Source: Runella defluvii (GTDB taxonomy: Bacteria; Bacteroidota; Bacteroidia; Cytophagales; Spirosomataceae). Taken from it: a DNA stretch of 64,000 nucleotides. The notes beneath the pieces were generated by a model, which worked only from the letters and a program-made list of their open reading frames with translations, was not told the DNA's origin and searched no databases. The position numbers and the translations under genes are program-made. Below are positions 35,257 to 43,388 of the stretch, piece after piece. Numbering within the stretch: the first letter of the stretch is position 1; each line of letters opens with the position of its first letter. The DNA lies in assembly GCF_014195535.1 (NCBI RefSeq), contig NZ_JACIBY010000001.1, positions 1 to 64,000 on the forward strand, given 5' to 3'.

Positions 35257-36309
35257 ATGGAGTCTATTTTAGGCGTTATTTTTCACTCAATAGGGGGATT
35301 TGCCTCGGGTAGTTTTTATATGCCCTACAAAAAAGTAAAAGGATGGTCTTGGGAAAGTTATTGGATTATCGGGGGGCTATTCTCGTGGCTCATTATGCCA
35401 CCTCTGGCCGCTTGGTTAACCATTCCAGGTTTTGCCGAAATCATCAAAGCGACCTCTTCTGATGTTATTAAACTGACCATTTTCTTTGGACTTTTATGGG
35501 GAATCGGCGGACTTACGTATGGGTTGGGAGTTCGTTATTTGGGCATGTCGCTTGGCAACTCCGTGACTTTAGGGTTTTGTTCGGCGTTTGGGTCATTGCT
35601 TCCTGCTATTTTCTACGCAGTTTATCCAACTGAAGGGAAAGTGTCTATCATTGATATGATTAATTCGCGCAGCGGACAAGTGGTGTTGCTTGGAATTGCG
35701 GTGTGCTTGCTTGGCATTTTTATTTGTGGAAAAGCAGGAATGATGAAAGAAAACGAACTTTCTACCGAAGAAAAACAAAAGAGTGTGGCGGAGTTTAACG
35801 TGGGAAAAGGGCTAGTTGTGGCCATTATTTCGGGAACGTTGAGCGCGTGTTTTAATTTCGGTATCGAAGCTGGAAAACCCATGGCTGACGCCGCCGTAGC
35901 AGCGGGGATGAATCCGCTTTATCAAAACAACGTGATTTATGTGGTATTACTTTGGGGAGGACTAACGACCAATTTTATTTGGTGTATGATTCTTAACAGT
36001 CGCAACAAATCGTTTGGCGATTACCTCAATCCCGCCACGCCCCTCGTCAAAAACTATGTATTCTCAGCACTGGCGGGAACTACCTGGTTTTTGCAATTTT
36101 TCTTCTACGGAATGGGCGAAAGCAAACTGGGCAATGGGGCTAGTTCGTGGATTCTCCACATGGCAACCATCATCCTAACGGCCAACTTATGGGGTTTATA
36201 CTTTAAAGAGTGGAAAGCTGTTTCTCCTCGTACCTTCCGCACGATTGTGCTAGGGATTCTCACCATGCTCGTTTCGGTGGTTATTGTGGGGATTGGCAAT
36301 AGCTTATAA
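35257..36309 (+). CDS. rhaT: RhaT-family L-rhamnose/H+ (or related sugar) symporter
   Basis: The 350-residue inner-membrane protein has about ten hydrophobic helices. RhaT-family features are the N-terminal GVIFHSIGGFASGSFYMPYKKVKGWSWESYW, GLLWGIGGLTYGLGVRYLGMSLG and the C-terminal MGESKLGNGASSWILHM. RhaT imports L-rhamnose with a proton in enterobacteria. The sugar here could be rhamnose, fucose or another deoxy sugar, because no isomerase or kinase gene is next to it. Palindromes just upstream suggest local sugar-responsive control. It is a single gene ended by a strong terminator. Confidence 0.87.
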   Translation: MESILGVIFHSIGGFASGSFYMPYKKVKGWSWESYWIIGGLFSWLIMPPLAAWLTIPGFAEIIKATSSDVIKLTIFFGLLWGIGGLTYGLGVRYLGMSLGNSVTLGFCSAFGSLLPAIFYAVYPTEGKVSIIDMINSRSGQVVLLGIAVCLLGIFICGKAGMMKENELSTEEKQKSVAEFNVGKGLVVAIISGTLSACFNFGIEAGKPMADAAVAAGMNPLYQNNVIYVVLLWGGLTTNFIWCMILNSRNKSFGDYLNPATPLVKNYVFSALAGTTWFLQFFFYGMGESKLGNGASSWILHMATIILTANLWGLYFKEWKAVSPRTFRTIVLGILTMLVSVVIVGIGNSL

Positions 36310-36322
36310 TGCTCGTTTTATA

Positions 36323-36364
36323 CAAAAAGTGGCTGTCTCCAATCAAAGAGACAGCCACTTTTTG
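36323..36364 (+). terminator. Strong bidirectional terminator
   Basis: A 17-bp perfect stem joins CAAAAAGTGGCTGTCTC (36323-36339) and GAGACAGCCACTTTTTG (36348-36364) around an 8-base loop. It serves the convergent transporter and BlaR1-like genes. Confidence 0.95.
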
Positions 36365-36378
36365 TTTTAGCAAAATCC

Positions 36379-37863
36379 TCATTTGCCTTTCTCCGCATTT
36401 TCTTTCTTCCACTTGGCCATGTTAAAACCCAAGTAATAACGCTTATCTGCCAAGGTTTCTGCTCGGTTTTTTTCGTAGTATGCCGTTGTTTCCAAGTCCA
36501 ACTGAAACTTGTATTTGTAACCAATCGTCGCTTGGGCGTTTTTGTAAAGTCGGCTAATAAACACTTGCGAAAAATCCGATGCCTTGTACTTGTTTAACAC
36601 CGAATTAGGTACCTTTTTGCCATCAATCCAGAGCCCGTAAATTTTCGGATTTTTGTAGGCTTCAAACTCCTTTTCGGTAGGCGTAATTCTTGGCAATGGC
36701 CCCAAAGGAGGGTTCATGGCGTATGGTTGCTGTAACTGCTGCGTCTCACTCATCGACTTAAAAAGTACTTCCAAACGGGCGCGGTCTTGTTCGTTGGGGC
36801 GATCCAATCGACTCCATTCTTTGCCGTTATGCACACCTTTTGTAAGGTATTTATTAACCAGTGTTTGGTATTCGGCAATCATTTCGGCAGAGGCTCCGTC
36901 GGGGTTGGAGGCGGCTTTGGCGCTAGAAGCAGGTTGAATAGTTGGAGGAGCAGGGGTTTGCGCCCAACTAAGGTCGGCAAAAGCAATGCCTACGCCCAAA
37001 ACTACAGCAAAAGCAGCCGCTTTAAGGCCAAAGGCGCGGAGGGGAGTTGTGTTTTTTTGCATCATGGCGAAACGGGTTTTGGTGATTTTATAATTAAATG
37101 AACTCGACAAGGTAAGGTGCGTGTGGTGACAAAGGCGGTGGAGTAGCAAGTATTGGTAAACGGGCGGATTAGGATGGGCGCGAAGTACCCATTCGTCGGC
37201 CAAAAACTCGTGGTTGAGGGCAATCGCGTGGCGGTAATACCAAACTGCGGGATTGAACCAGCCAATAATTTTGAAAAACTCGCTCCAAAGAATATCAACA
37301 GTGTGTTTCTGACGAATGTGCGCTTCTTCGTGCTGCCAAATTTCGGGTTCGATGCTTCCTTGTTGGTATTCGGTTTCGTTGACAAAAACGTAATTCCAAA
37401 AACTGTAGGGAGTGATGGCTTGGGGAAGAAGAACTATCCTTAGTTGACCCTGCCGAACGACGGGATGCTGCCCAATGCTCTTTCGCATAAGCCAAAGATT
37501 TTGGACAAAACGTACGAGTAATAAGCTGGCTACGAGCAGATAAAGCCCCCCAATGAGTTGCTCCAAAGAAGGGAAAATAGTGGTTGTTTTTTCAACCGTC
37601 TGCTGTACAAAAGGAGGGGCTGTTGCGGCTTTTGGTACAAGGTTGGTCGAAATAATGGCTGTTTCATGGCTGAGGTAGGTAGGTACGGGCGCGACCGTAG
37701 AAGGAAGTTGAATAGGGACAAAGGGCACAAGGGCAGCAAAAGCCAGCCCAAACACCAAGAAAAAGCGACTAAAGACATAGACTTTTTCTTTACGCAGCAA
37801 AAAATGATAAACCATCAGCAACACGGCCGACACAACGGTGAATTTGAGCACGTAGAGTATCAT
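36379..37863 (-). CDS. BlaR1/MecR1-like M56 membrane peptidase
   Basis: The 494-residue protein has N-terminal membrane helices (LKFTVVSAVLLMVYHFLL, FFLVFGLAFAALVPFVP, LIGGLYLLVASLLLVRFV). The M56 zinc site QHEEAHIRQKH has HEEAH at 178-182, followed by WFNPAVWYYRHAIALNHEFLAD. A fourth helix lies near 280-300. The roughly 190-residue C-terminal part is not a penicillin-binding sensor domain, so the signal is unknown. In this family the sensor cleaves or inactivates the partner BlaI repressor. The gene overlaps the BlaI-like gene by 4 bp. No beta-lactamase lies nearby, so the target regulon is elsewhere or is this operon itself. Confidence 0.9.
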   Translation of the reverse strand: MILYVLKFTVVSAVLLMVYHFLLRKEKVYVFSRFFLVFGLAFAALVPFVPIQLPSTVAPVPTYLSHETAIISTNLVPKAATAPPFVQQTVEKTTTIFPSLEQLIGGLYLLVASLLLVRFVQNLWLMRKSIGQHPVVRQGQLRIVLLPQAITPYSFWNYVFVNETEYQQGSIEPEIWQHEEAHIRQKHTVDILWSEFFKIIGWFNPAVWYYRHAIALNHEFLADEWVLRAHPNPPVYQYLLLHRLCHHTHLTLSSSFNYKITKTRFAMMQKNTTPLRAFGLKAAAFAVVLGVGIAFADLSWAQTPAPPTIQPASSAKAASNPDGASAEMIAEYQTLVNKYLTKGVHNGKEWSRLDRPNEQDRARLEVLFKSMSETQQLQQPYAMNPPLGPLPRITPTEKEFEAYKNPKIYGLWIDGKKVPNSVLNKYKASDFSQVFISRLYKNAQATIGYKYKFQLDLETTAYYEKNRAETLADKRYYLGFNMAKWKKENAEKGK

Positions 37864-38231
37864 TGTTGTTTGTTTTTGATTTGTTGTTCAATCACGCTTT
37901 TTAAGTCTTCAAGTTCGGTTTCGGAGAGGTCGGTGGCCGTGGTAAAAAAGGAGGCAAACTGAGAGGCAGAGTTGCCAAAAAATTGCTGAATCAATCCCTT
38001 GACGTGTTTCCCGAAATAATCCTCTTTGGTCACAAGTGCATGGTATTGTCGAGAATTTCCAAAGGTTTCGTAGCCCACAAAGCCTTTGTCTTGCATTCGT
38101 TTGAGCAAAGTGGCAATGGTAGTGGCGGCGGGTTTTGGGTCGGGATGGGCCTCAATGAGGTCTTTCATGAAAATGGGGCCTTGCCGCCAGAGGTATTCCA
38201 TGAGTTGTTCTTCGGCTTTAGAAAGCTGCAT
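37860..38231 (-). CDS. BlaI/MecI/CopY-family transcriptional repressor
   Basis: This 123-residue winged-helix repressor has the family N-terminus LSKAEEQLMEYLWRQGPIFMKDLIEAHPDPKPAATTIATLLKRMQDKGFVGYE (about 3-55). A C-terminal dimerisation helix rich in Glu and Leu follows. It is the first gene of the operon with the M56 peptidase. Two TTCTAC.AATGT-type operator sites begin 2 bp upstream of its start, so autorepression is likely. Confidence 0.93.
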   Translation of the reverse strand: MQLSKAEEQLMEYLWRQGPIFMKDLIEAHPDPKPAATTIATLLKRMQDKGFVGYETFGNSRQYHALVTKEDYFGKHVKGLIQQFFGNSASQFASFFTTATDLSETELEDLKSVIEQQIKNKQQ

Positions 38232-38232
38232 A

Positions 38233-38268
38233 TTCTACGAATGTGTATTTTGTTCTACAAATGTAGAA
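38233..38268 (-). promoter_or_regulatory. Two BlaI-type operator sites
   Basis: TTCTACAAATGTAGAA (38253-38268) has 7-base inverted arms around AA and fits the TACAnnTGTA BlaI/MecI operator pattern. A degenerate second copy, TTCTACGAATGTGTAT, lies at 38233-38248. Their starts are 20 bp apart, about two helical turns, directly upstream of the BlaI-like start codon. Confidence 0.8.
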
Positions 38269-38328
38269 TTGAAAAATTGTACTTCCAACTAATTTTTCAA
38301 ATTTAATTGGATGGGCGAAAGAAATCCG

Positions 38329-38363
38329 TGCGGTTAACCGTTAACTGTTAGTCGTTATCCGTT
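38329..38363. repeat. Intergenic heptanucleotide repeat related to the one at 4380-4477
   Basis: Five 7-base units can be read: TGCGGTT, AACCGTT, AACTGTT, AGTCGTT, ATCCGTT. The last is identical to the first units of the coding repeat in the giant gene, and the NNCCGTT phase is the same. It lies between the BlaI operators and the 27-bp repeat array. Confidence 0.65.
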
Positions 38364-38393
38364 CAAAGTCAACGAATTGTATAAAAGAAAATG

Positions 38394-38407
38394 CCCCACA
38401 ACTTTTG
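38394..38407 (-). repeat. Possible relic of the insertion-sequence right end
   Basis: CCCCACAACTTTTG matches the IS right terminal repeat CTCCACAACTTTTG at 13 of 14 bases. TACTTAA follows six bases later, where the IS has TACTTAA directly. No transposase sequence is attached. Chance cannot be excluded. Confidence 0.35.
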
Positions 38408-38425
38408 CTCTGTTACTTAAAAAGT

Positions 38426-38643
38426 AGCCTCGGAGAGGCGCAACGTTTGTAGTCATTCAAAATAGCCTCGGAGAGGCACAACGTTTGTAGTAACTCGGTA
38501 GAGGCGCAATGTTTGTAGTAATTCGGTAGAGACGTAACGTTTGTAGTCCTTCAAAATAGCCTCGGAGAGGCACAACGTTTGTAGTAGCTCGGAGAGGCGC
38601 AACGTTTGTAGTAACTCGGAGAGGCGCAACGTTTGTAGCAACG
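38426..38643. repeat. Array of seven copies of a ~27-bp GAGGCGCAACGTTTGTAG repeat
   Basis: Seven head-to-tail copies of CTCGGAGAGGCGCAACGTTTGTAG are present. Some are separated only by TAA and others by a TCAAAATAGC spacer of about 11 bases. A longer unit (TTCAAAATAGCCTCGGAGAGGC followed by ACAACG) recurs at 38454 and 38550. Copies vary at a few bases (GGTAGAGGC, GAGACGTAACG). The spacers are repeated, not unique, so this is not CRISPR. The rest of the 519-bp gap (38232-38750) holds the BlaI operators, the heptad repeat, and an AT-rich stretch (38644-38750) that should contain the promoter of the next gene. Confidence 0.85.
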
Positions 38644-38750
38644 GATACATTTTCCTTAATGATTGTTAACGGGGTTGGTAATTGAAATGAAATGCAGTAC
38701 CTTTTCGTTATCATTACAAAAGCAACAGCTTCCTTTAACAATTGAAAACA

Positions 38751-39956
38751 ATGATGACTTTCAATAACTTCCGCGCTCTGTTTTTGGCTTTGGGTATTGC
38801 CGTGACACTCTTCGCTTCCCAAAAAAGCTGGGCCCAAAACTACGACTACGAGCCTTCGTACGATGAGTTTTACGACGAGCTTTCTCCTTATGGCGACTGG
38901 ATGGACTATCCGTCGTACGGACGGGTGTGGCGCCCCCGCGTAGAGCCTGACTTTCAGCCCTACGGTACCAATGGACGCTGGGAAATGACCGAATACGGCA
39001 ATACGTGGGTGTCGGATTACCCGTGGGGCTGGGCACCGTTTCACTACGGACGCTGGACGTTTGATAACTACTATGGCTGGGTGTGGATTCCTGGGTATGA
39101 ATGGGGGCCTGCTTGGGTAACTTGGCGCTCGGGCGGTGGTTACTACGGTTGGGCACCGTTGGGGCCAGGTATGGGGCTGGACATCAATATTAACATCAAC
39201 ATCCCGTATAACTACTGGGTGTTTGTTCCCGATATGTACATTCGTAGCCCGCGTGTATATAGCTACTGTGTACCACGAAACCGCATCTCTGGTTTGTGGG
39301 GTGGAACATCCTACCTCAACAATTATTACCGCTACAACAACCGCTCGTACGTGTTTGGCCCGCATCGCCATGATTTAGAGCGCGTAACTCGTAACCGTGT
39401 GTATGTCTATCGGGCCGATGACTTGTACCGCAATTACCGCCGCAACGACTATTATAACCGTAACGACCGTTATTCACAAAATAACCGCTCGTACCCGCAG
39501 CGGCAGTACGACAACCGCATGGGACAAAATAACCCACGTTACAACGACCGTAACATGCCCCAGTCGAGAGGTGAAAGTGAAGGACGTTGGGAGAATCGTT
39601 CGCAAAATAACCCCCGTTACGACGACCGAAATTCACAAGGCCAGCGAAACGATAGCCGCAGAGATGAAGGGCGCTATCAGCAACCTCAACCCCGTTACGA
39701 ACAGCCGCAACAACGCCAGGAACAACCCCAGCAACGCTACGAACAACCGCGCGGTGGTGCCGAGCGTACTTGGCAGGGCGGGGGAGAAAGAGACAGTAGC
39801 CCCCAACGCCGTAGCGAAGGACAAAGCCCTAGCCGTTCGACAGAACGGAGCGAAACGCCCCGCAATGACCGTGGAGGATGGCAAGGTCGCGGCTCAACCC
39901 AGTCGTTGCCTTCGGGAGAGCACCAAGGTGAACGCGGCAGAAGAGGAAATCAATAA
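38751..39956 (+). CDS. DUF6600-like secreted Tyr/Trp-rich protein with disordered tail
   Basis: The product is about 401 residues, with a signal peptide ending KSWAQ. The folded part (about 35-210) is full of aromatic repeats such as PYGDWMDYPSYGRVWRP, YPWGWAPFHYGRWTFDNYYGWVWIPGYEW and WRSGGGYYGWAPLGPG, the signature of DUF6600-type cell-envelope proteins. The last ~180 residues are low-complexity Arg/Gln/Asn/Pro-rich sequence (QPQPRYEQPQQRQEQPQQRY) and are probably disordered. Function is unknown, and a role at the cell surface is inferred. ATG at 38751 is preferred over the in-frame TTG at 38742. It is a single gene with its own terminator. Confidence 0.85.
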   Translation: MMTFNNFRALFLALGIAVTLFASQKSWAQNYDYEPSYDEFYDELSPYGDWMDYPSYGRVWRPRVEPDFQPYGTNGRWEMTEYGNTWVSDYPWGWAPFHYGRWTFDNYYGWVWIPGYEWGPAWVTWRSGGGYYGWAPLGPGMGLDINININIPYNYWVFVPDMYIRSPRVYSYCVPRNRISGLWGGTSYLNNYYRYNNRSYVFGPHRHDLERVTRNRVYVYRADDLYRNYRRNDYYNRNDRYSQNNRSYPQRQYDNRMGQNNPRYNDRNMPQSRGESEGRWENRSQNNPRYDDRNSQGQRNDSRRDEGRYQQPQPRYEQPQQRQEQPQQRYEQPRGGAERTWQGGGERDSSPQRRSEGQSPSRSTERSETPRNDRGGWQGRGSTQSLPSGEHQGERGRRGNQ

Positions 39957-39990
39957 GTAAAAGGTATTCACAACTTGATATGAGTCATTC

Positions 39991-40023
39991 AACGGGCTGA
40001 AATGGACATTCAGCCCGTTTTTG
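39991..40023 (+). terminator. Terminator after the DUF6600-like gene
   Basis: AACGGGCTGAA (39991-40001) pairs with TTCAGCCCGTT (40009-40019) and is followed by TTTTG. It lies 35 bp past the stop codon. Confidence 0.92.
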
Positions 40024-40060
40024 TTGCCTTATTATGAGCTAATTCCTTATTTTTACTTTG

Positions 40061-41179
40061 ATGAACTTAGCTCCTTCTGATTTTCTCAGCAAACGCCAAC
40101 AACTCCAACTCGCGTTGAGTGTGGTGGTTGTTTATTTACCAATTCGGATCTATATCAACATTCATGACCTTAGCCAAGTCCCAATTTTACAACGCTTACC
40201 GCTGTGGATGATGGAAGTGACCGTCAATGTGCTGTTTTTCTTTTTGTGGATTAACGTCATTGAGTGGGTGCAGCAGCGGTTGTTTAGCTGGTTTGGTAGG
40301 GGGTTTTTGATGGAATTCAAAATTCCTGCCCAATTGGCCATGTTTTCGATGGCTACCGTGTTGGCGATTATGTTTAATATCGGCTTTCGGAGTTTGTGGA
40401 GTTTTGCCGAAGATTCGCTCGAACAACGTTTTGGCCTTGCCCCAAACCACTCCCCCGAAAACAGCGTGGCGCATCATTTTACAAAGCAGCAAAAGAAAAA
40501 AGCCAACATGGGCCTGACCATTTTAGCGATGTTATCAGCCTTTTATTTGGCCTCTAACCGACGGGCTTATCAACAACTTGAGAATATCCAATTAAAAGCC
40601 GAGCGATTGGAAAAGGAAAACGTGAAAGCGCAATTCAATGCGTTGAAAAATCAAGTAAGTCCTCATTTTTTGTTCAACAACTTTAGTATTTTGTCTTCTT
40701 TGGTAGAAATTGACAGTGAATTGGCTGGGAAGTTTTTGCAGCAGTTGTCAAAAGCCTATCGGTATATTTTAGAACAAAGTGACAACGAACGGATTAGCCT
40801 TAAAGTAGAACTTGAGTTTATCGAAACGTATTTATTTTTGTTGAAAATGCGTTTTGATGAAAAACTAAACGTGAAAATTGACATTCCTGAATCGGTCGCG
40901 AATCGGTATTCGGTTGCCCCGCTGACGCTACAATTGTTGGTTGAAAACGCCGTCAAACACAATCGAATGTCGGCCGAAGAGCCGCTGCTGGTTTCTATTC
41001 ACTGCGACGAGACGTACTTGAGCGTGGTTAATCCGATTCAGCCCCGTCCCCAAAGCGAACCTTCGACGGGCTTAGGGTTGAACAATATCGTCAATCGTTA
41101 TAAATTACTAACCTCAAGTCCCGTTTCTATCACCCAAAAAGACGGGATGTTTAGAGTTACCATACCATTGCTTGCATGA
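40061..41179 (+). CDS. LytS/YehU-type sensor histidine kinase
   Basis: The product is about 372 residues. The N-terminal half has four membrane helices (LQLALSVVVVYLPIRIYI, MMEVTVNVLFFFLWINVIEW, FSMATVLAIMFNIGF, MGLTILAMLSAFYLA). A coiled coil (about 165-195) leads to the His_kinase domain LKNQVSPHFLFNNFSILSSL with phospho-accepting His202. The ATPase part reads QLLVENAVKHN and GLGLNNIVNRY. It overlaps the LytTR regulator by 4 bp (ATGA), so they form a two-component system. The stimulus is unknown. Confidence 0.93.
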   Translation: MNLAPSDFLSKRQQLQLALSVVVVYLPIRIYINIHDLSQVPILQRLPLWMMEVTVNVLFFFLWINVIEWVQQRLFSWFGRGFLMEFKIPAQLAMFSMATVLAIMFNIGFRSLWSFAEDSLEQRFGLAPNHSPENSVAHHFTKQQKKKANMGLTILAMLSAFYLASNRRAYQQLENIQLKAERLEKENVKAQFNALKNQVSPHFLFNNFSILSSLVEIDSELAGKFLQQLSKAYRYILEQSDNERISLKVELEFIETYLFLLKMRFDEKLNVKIDIPESVANRYSVAPLTLQLLVENAVKHNRMSAEEPLLVSIHCDETYLSVVNPIQPRPQSEPSTGLGLNNIVNRYKLLTSSPVSITQKDGMFRVTIPLLA

Positions 41180-41940
41180 ACGTACTAATTATTGAAGATG
41201 AAAAACTGACGGCCCAGCGGTTGGCTCATTTGCTGCATCGTTACGATCCCGAAATTCGGGTGTTGGCGCAAATCCCCTCGGTGCAAAATGCGATTAATTG
41301 GTTCGAAAACCCCCAACATCCCAAGCCCGACTTGTTATTTTTGGACATCCACTTGGAAGACGATTTAGGGTTTAGCATTATCGAAAAACTTCAGCTGACG
41401 ATTCCCGTCATTTTCACCACCGCTTACCACGAATATACCTTGCGGGCTTTTAAAGTCAATAGCATTGATTATTTGTTGAAACCCATTGATTTTGAGGAGC
41501 TAAAAGCCGCAATTGATAAATTTAAGCTGCTGCGACAACCGCTTGCTCCTGAAGTAAATCTCAATGCAATGCTCCAACTTTTTGGCCAAAACCAAGTGGT
41601 TTACAAAGACCGTTTTATGGTAACGGTGGGGGCAAAATTGAGAAGCCTTCAAACGAGCGAAATCGCTTATTTTTCGTTTGAAGACCGAGCAACCATTCTT
41701 ACCACGCACGACAACCTTCGCCTCAGCGTCGATTACAGCCTCGACAAACTTACGCAGTTGCTCAACCCGCATGATTTTTTTCGGGTCAATCGCTCCCTGC
41801 TCGTTTCATTATCCGCGATTCAAGTTGCCCATGCGTATTCGGGCGGTAAAATAAAGCTAGAATTGGTACCCGCTTTTAAACAAGAAGTTTTTGTGAGTGG
41901 CGACCGCATTGCCGATTTTAAGGAATGGTTGGGCAAATAA
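41176..41940 (+). CDS. LytTR-family response regulator
   Basis: The 254-residue protein has a receiver domain (LIIEDEK, LLFLDIHLED with phospho-Asp57, FTTAYHEYTLRAFKVNSIDYLLKPI) and a LytTR DNA-binding domain (about 140-250: KDRFMVTVGAKLRSLQTSEIAYFSFE, HDFFRVNRSLLVSLSAIQ). It acts with the kinase encoded just upstream. No target operator could be recognised in the window, although LytTR regulators often act on nearby genes. Confidence 0.95.
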   Translation: MNVLIIEDEKLTAQRLAHLLHRYDPEIRVLAQIPSVQNAINWFENPQHPKPDLLFLDIHLEDDLGFSIIEKLQLTIPVIFTTAYHEYTLRAFKVNSIDYLLKPIDFEELKAAIDKFKLLRQPLAPEVNLNAMLQLFGQNQVVYKDRFMVTVGAKLRSLQTSEIAYFSFEDRATILTTHDNLRLSVDYSLDKLTQLLNPHDFFRVNRSLLVSLSAIQVAHAYSGGKIKLELVPAFKQEVFVSGDRIADFKEWLGK

Positions 41941-42127
41941 ACTAAAGCCGCTTTCAGCGCTTGAGATGCCCTATTTAAGCAGCCAAAACGGGCATTGGTG
42001 CTTTTTTATTTTTTATGTCGCGTTCTCCATTTTATTTTTAGGGCTCTTGGTTTGCTTGCTTTTTTGCGCGCTTTCCATCCTTCCAAATGCACTTAAAGAC
42101 TTTTTAGATAGAATGAGTGAGTGGGCG

Positions 42128-42152
42128 ACGGGGGAGGTTTTGCCTCCCCCGT
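42128..42152. terminator. Hairpin between the convergent LytTR and AraC genes
   Basis: ACGGGGGAGG (42128-42137) pairs perfectly with CCTCCCCCGT (42143-42152) around TTTTG. A long T tract is missing, but the position between converging genes fits a terminator. Confidence 0.65.
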
Positions 42153-42185
42153 GCTTGGTTTTATCACCCTCCCCCGTCAGGTCTT

Positions 42186-43064
42186 TTAGTCAAGCTCGGA
42201 GACTTGTTTCCGATACTGGCTCGGCGCTATTCCAAAACGACTTTTAAACAGTTTCGAGAAGTAGTAGATGTCAAATACACCTACTCGGTCGGCAATTTCT
42301 TGCAACGAAAGCGAAGATGTCGTTATCAATAATTTGGCCCGCTCCAGCCGTTTATTGATGATATAGTCCAATGGGCGAATTCCCAAGACTTTTTGAAATT
42401 GTCGCGAAAAATAATCGCAATTAAGCCCCTGAAGACCAGCTAGTTGTTCTACTGTTAGTTTTTTGTCCAAATGCGTGTGAATGAACCGAAGCACAAAGCC
42501 GATGTCACTTCGTCGGTGTTTCTCGCTGGTATTGCCAAAGGCAGTGGTAGGACGGATAAATCGGGATACCAATTGAAGTAAAATTCCCTGCGTTTCGATA
42601 AGATGGTGCTCGTTGGTAGGAGGGTACTTTTGGTTAAAACTTAGCAAATCCGCGCGGTTATCGTAGGTTTTAGGGTCATTCTTGAGAATGGCGCGGCCTG
42701 GGTGCAAATCTAATATGCGCTGGAATAGCTCCTTGTCAAAATGAGAAGCTTTTGCTTCATAGACAAACGGCAGCATGTCGAACACCGAAAGCCCCGATTC
42801 GGAATCATCTAAAAAGGAAATATAATATTGCTCCATGTTGGTGTCGCAATGATAACGACTGACCGAAAATTTGGGAATAAGGTACATGTGCCCAGGCTTT
42901 AGCAGGTACTTTTGCTGATTATGGTAAACCCAAGCTTCGCCTTCGGTAATAAAATACAACCGAGAAAAAGGGCTTAATACGCCGTCAAATTGCCAATCGG
43001 TGCCTAGTGAGGCGTAGCCAACGTGCAAAAGGTTAAATTTTAAGGTGTAGAGTGTGTCAATCAT
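42186..43064 (-). CDS. AraC-family transcriptional regulator
   Basis: The 292-residue protein has a cupin-like N-terminal sensing domain (LYFITEGEAWVYHNQQKYLLKPGHMYLIPKFSVSRYHCD). Two AraC helix-turn-helix motifs follow at about 190-290 (LTVEQLAGLQGLNCDYFSRQFQKVLGIRPLDYIINKRLERAKLLI, LSLQEIADRVGVFDIYYFSKLFKSRFGIAPSQYRK). Such regulators usually sense a sugar. It is divergent from the cytochrome/DUF1501 operon across a 397-bp gap and is its likely regulator. Its own 5' leader contains a terminator-like hairpin. Confidence 0.93.
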   Translation of the reverse strand: MIDTLYTLKFNLLHVGYASLGTDWQFDGVLSPFSRLYFITEGEAWVYHNQQKYLLKPGHMYLIPKFSVSRYHCDTNMEQYYISFLDDSESGLSVFDMLPFVYEAKASHFDKELFQRILDLHPGRAILKNDPKTYDNRADLLSFNQKYPPTNEHHLIETQGILLQLVSRFIRPTTAFGNTSEKHRRSDIGFVLRFIHTHLDKKLTVEQLAGLQGLNCDYFSRQFQKVLGIRPLDYIINKRLERAKLLITTSSLSLQEIADRVGVFDIYYFSKLFKSRFGIAPSQYRKQVSELD

Positions 43065-43084
43065 TGCAGTATGGATTAGATAAG

Positions 43085-43120
43085 AAAAAGCTCATGTATA
43101 AAAGGAACAATGAGCTTTTT
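43085..43120 (-). terminator. Terminator-like hairpin in the 5' leader of the AraC gene
   Basis: AAAAAGCTCAT (43085-43095) pairs with ATGAGCTTTTT (43110-43120) around a 14-base loop. On the minus strand it ends in a U run 21 bases before the AraC start codon. It could be an attenuator, or a relic terminator of a lost upstream gene. Confidence 0.65.
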
Positions 43121-43368
43121 GTGATTTTAACCTATCTATCTATTTATTTATAAAACGCTGCGTTATAATGGGTGTCTGGCGCTTTAATTTTTACAAAGAA
43201 AACACACTTTAGTTCAATTTAGTCTTTGAAATTTACCAAAATTATCAGGTATTTTAACTTCTAATTCGCATAAAATAGATTTCATTGGGAATATTTATTT
43301 AGCAAAGAGTAGGATTGTGGTATTTGGAAATTTTGATTCTGGACTTATGGGCGAAAGCACTTGAAAAA

Positions 43369-43388
43369 AAGTCGGATTTGTACAAATA
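43369..43388 (+). promoter_or_regulatory. Shared 20-bp element upstream of the cytochrome/DUF1501 operon
   Basis: AAGTCGGATTTGTACAAATA includes the palindrome ATTTGTACAAAT. It is exactly repeated at 55861-55880 ahead of susC. Its TTTG (43377-43380) is followed 16 bases after the element's end by CATTTTTG (43404-43411), resembling a Bacteroidota -33/-7 promoter pair. Confidence 0.7.

Noticed and set aside
36379-38231. A true beta-lactam resistance operon
   Set aside because: The M56 protein lacks a penicillin-binding sensor domain and no beta-lactamase or PBP gene is present.
38426-38643. The repeat array as a CRISPR locus
   Set aside because: Copies directly abut or share the same spacer, spacers are not unique, and no cas gene is nearby.
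38457-39371. A 304-codon minus-strand frame over the array and the DUF6600-like gene
   Set aside because: It arises from the repeat array (TTNVAPLR-type peptide) and the antisense of a clearly real plus-strand gene with a signal peptide.
41897-42247. A 116-codon plus-strand frame with hydrophobic residues between the LytTR and AraC genes
   Set aside because: It overlaps both neighbours, crosses the GC-rich hairpin at 42128-42152, and has no recognisable domain.
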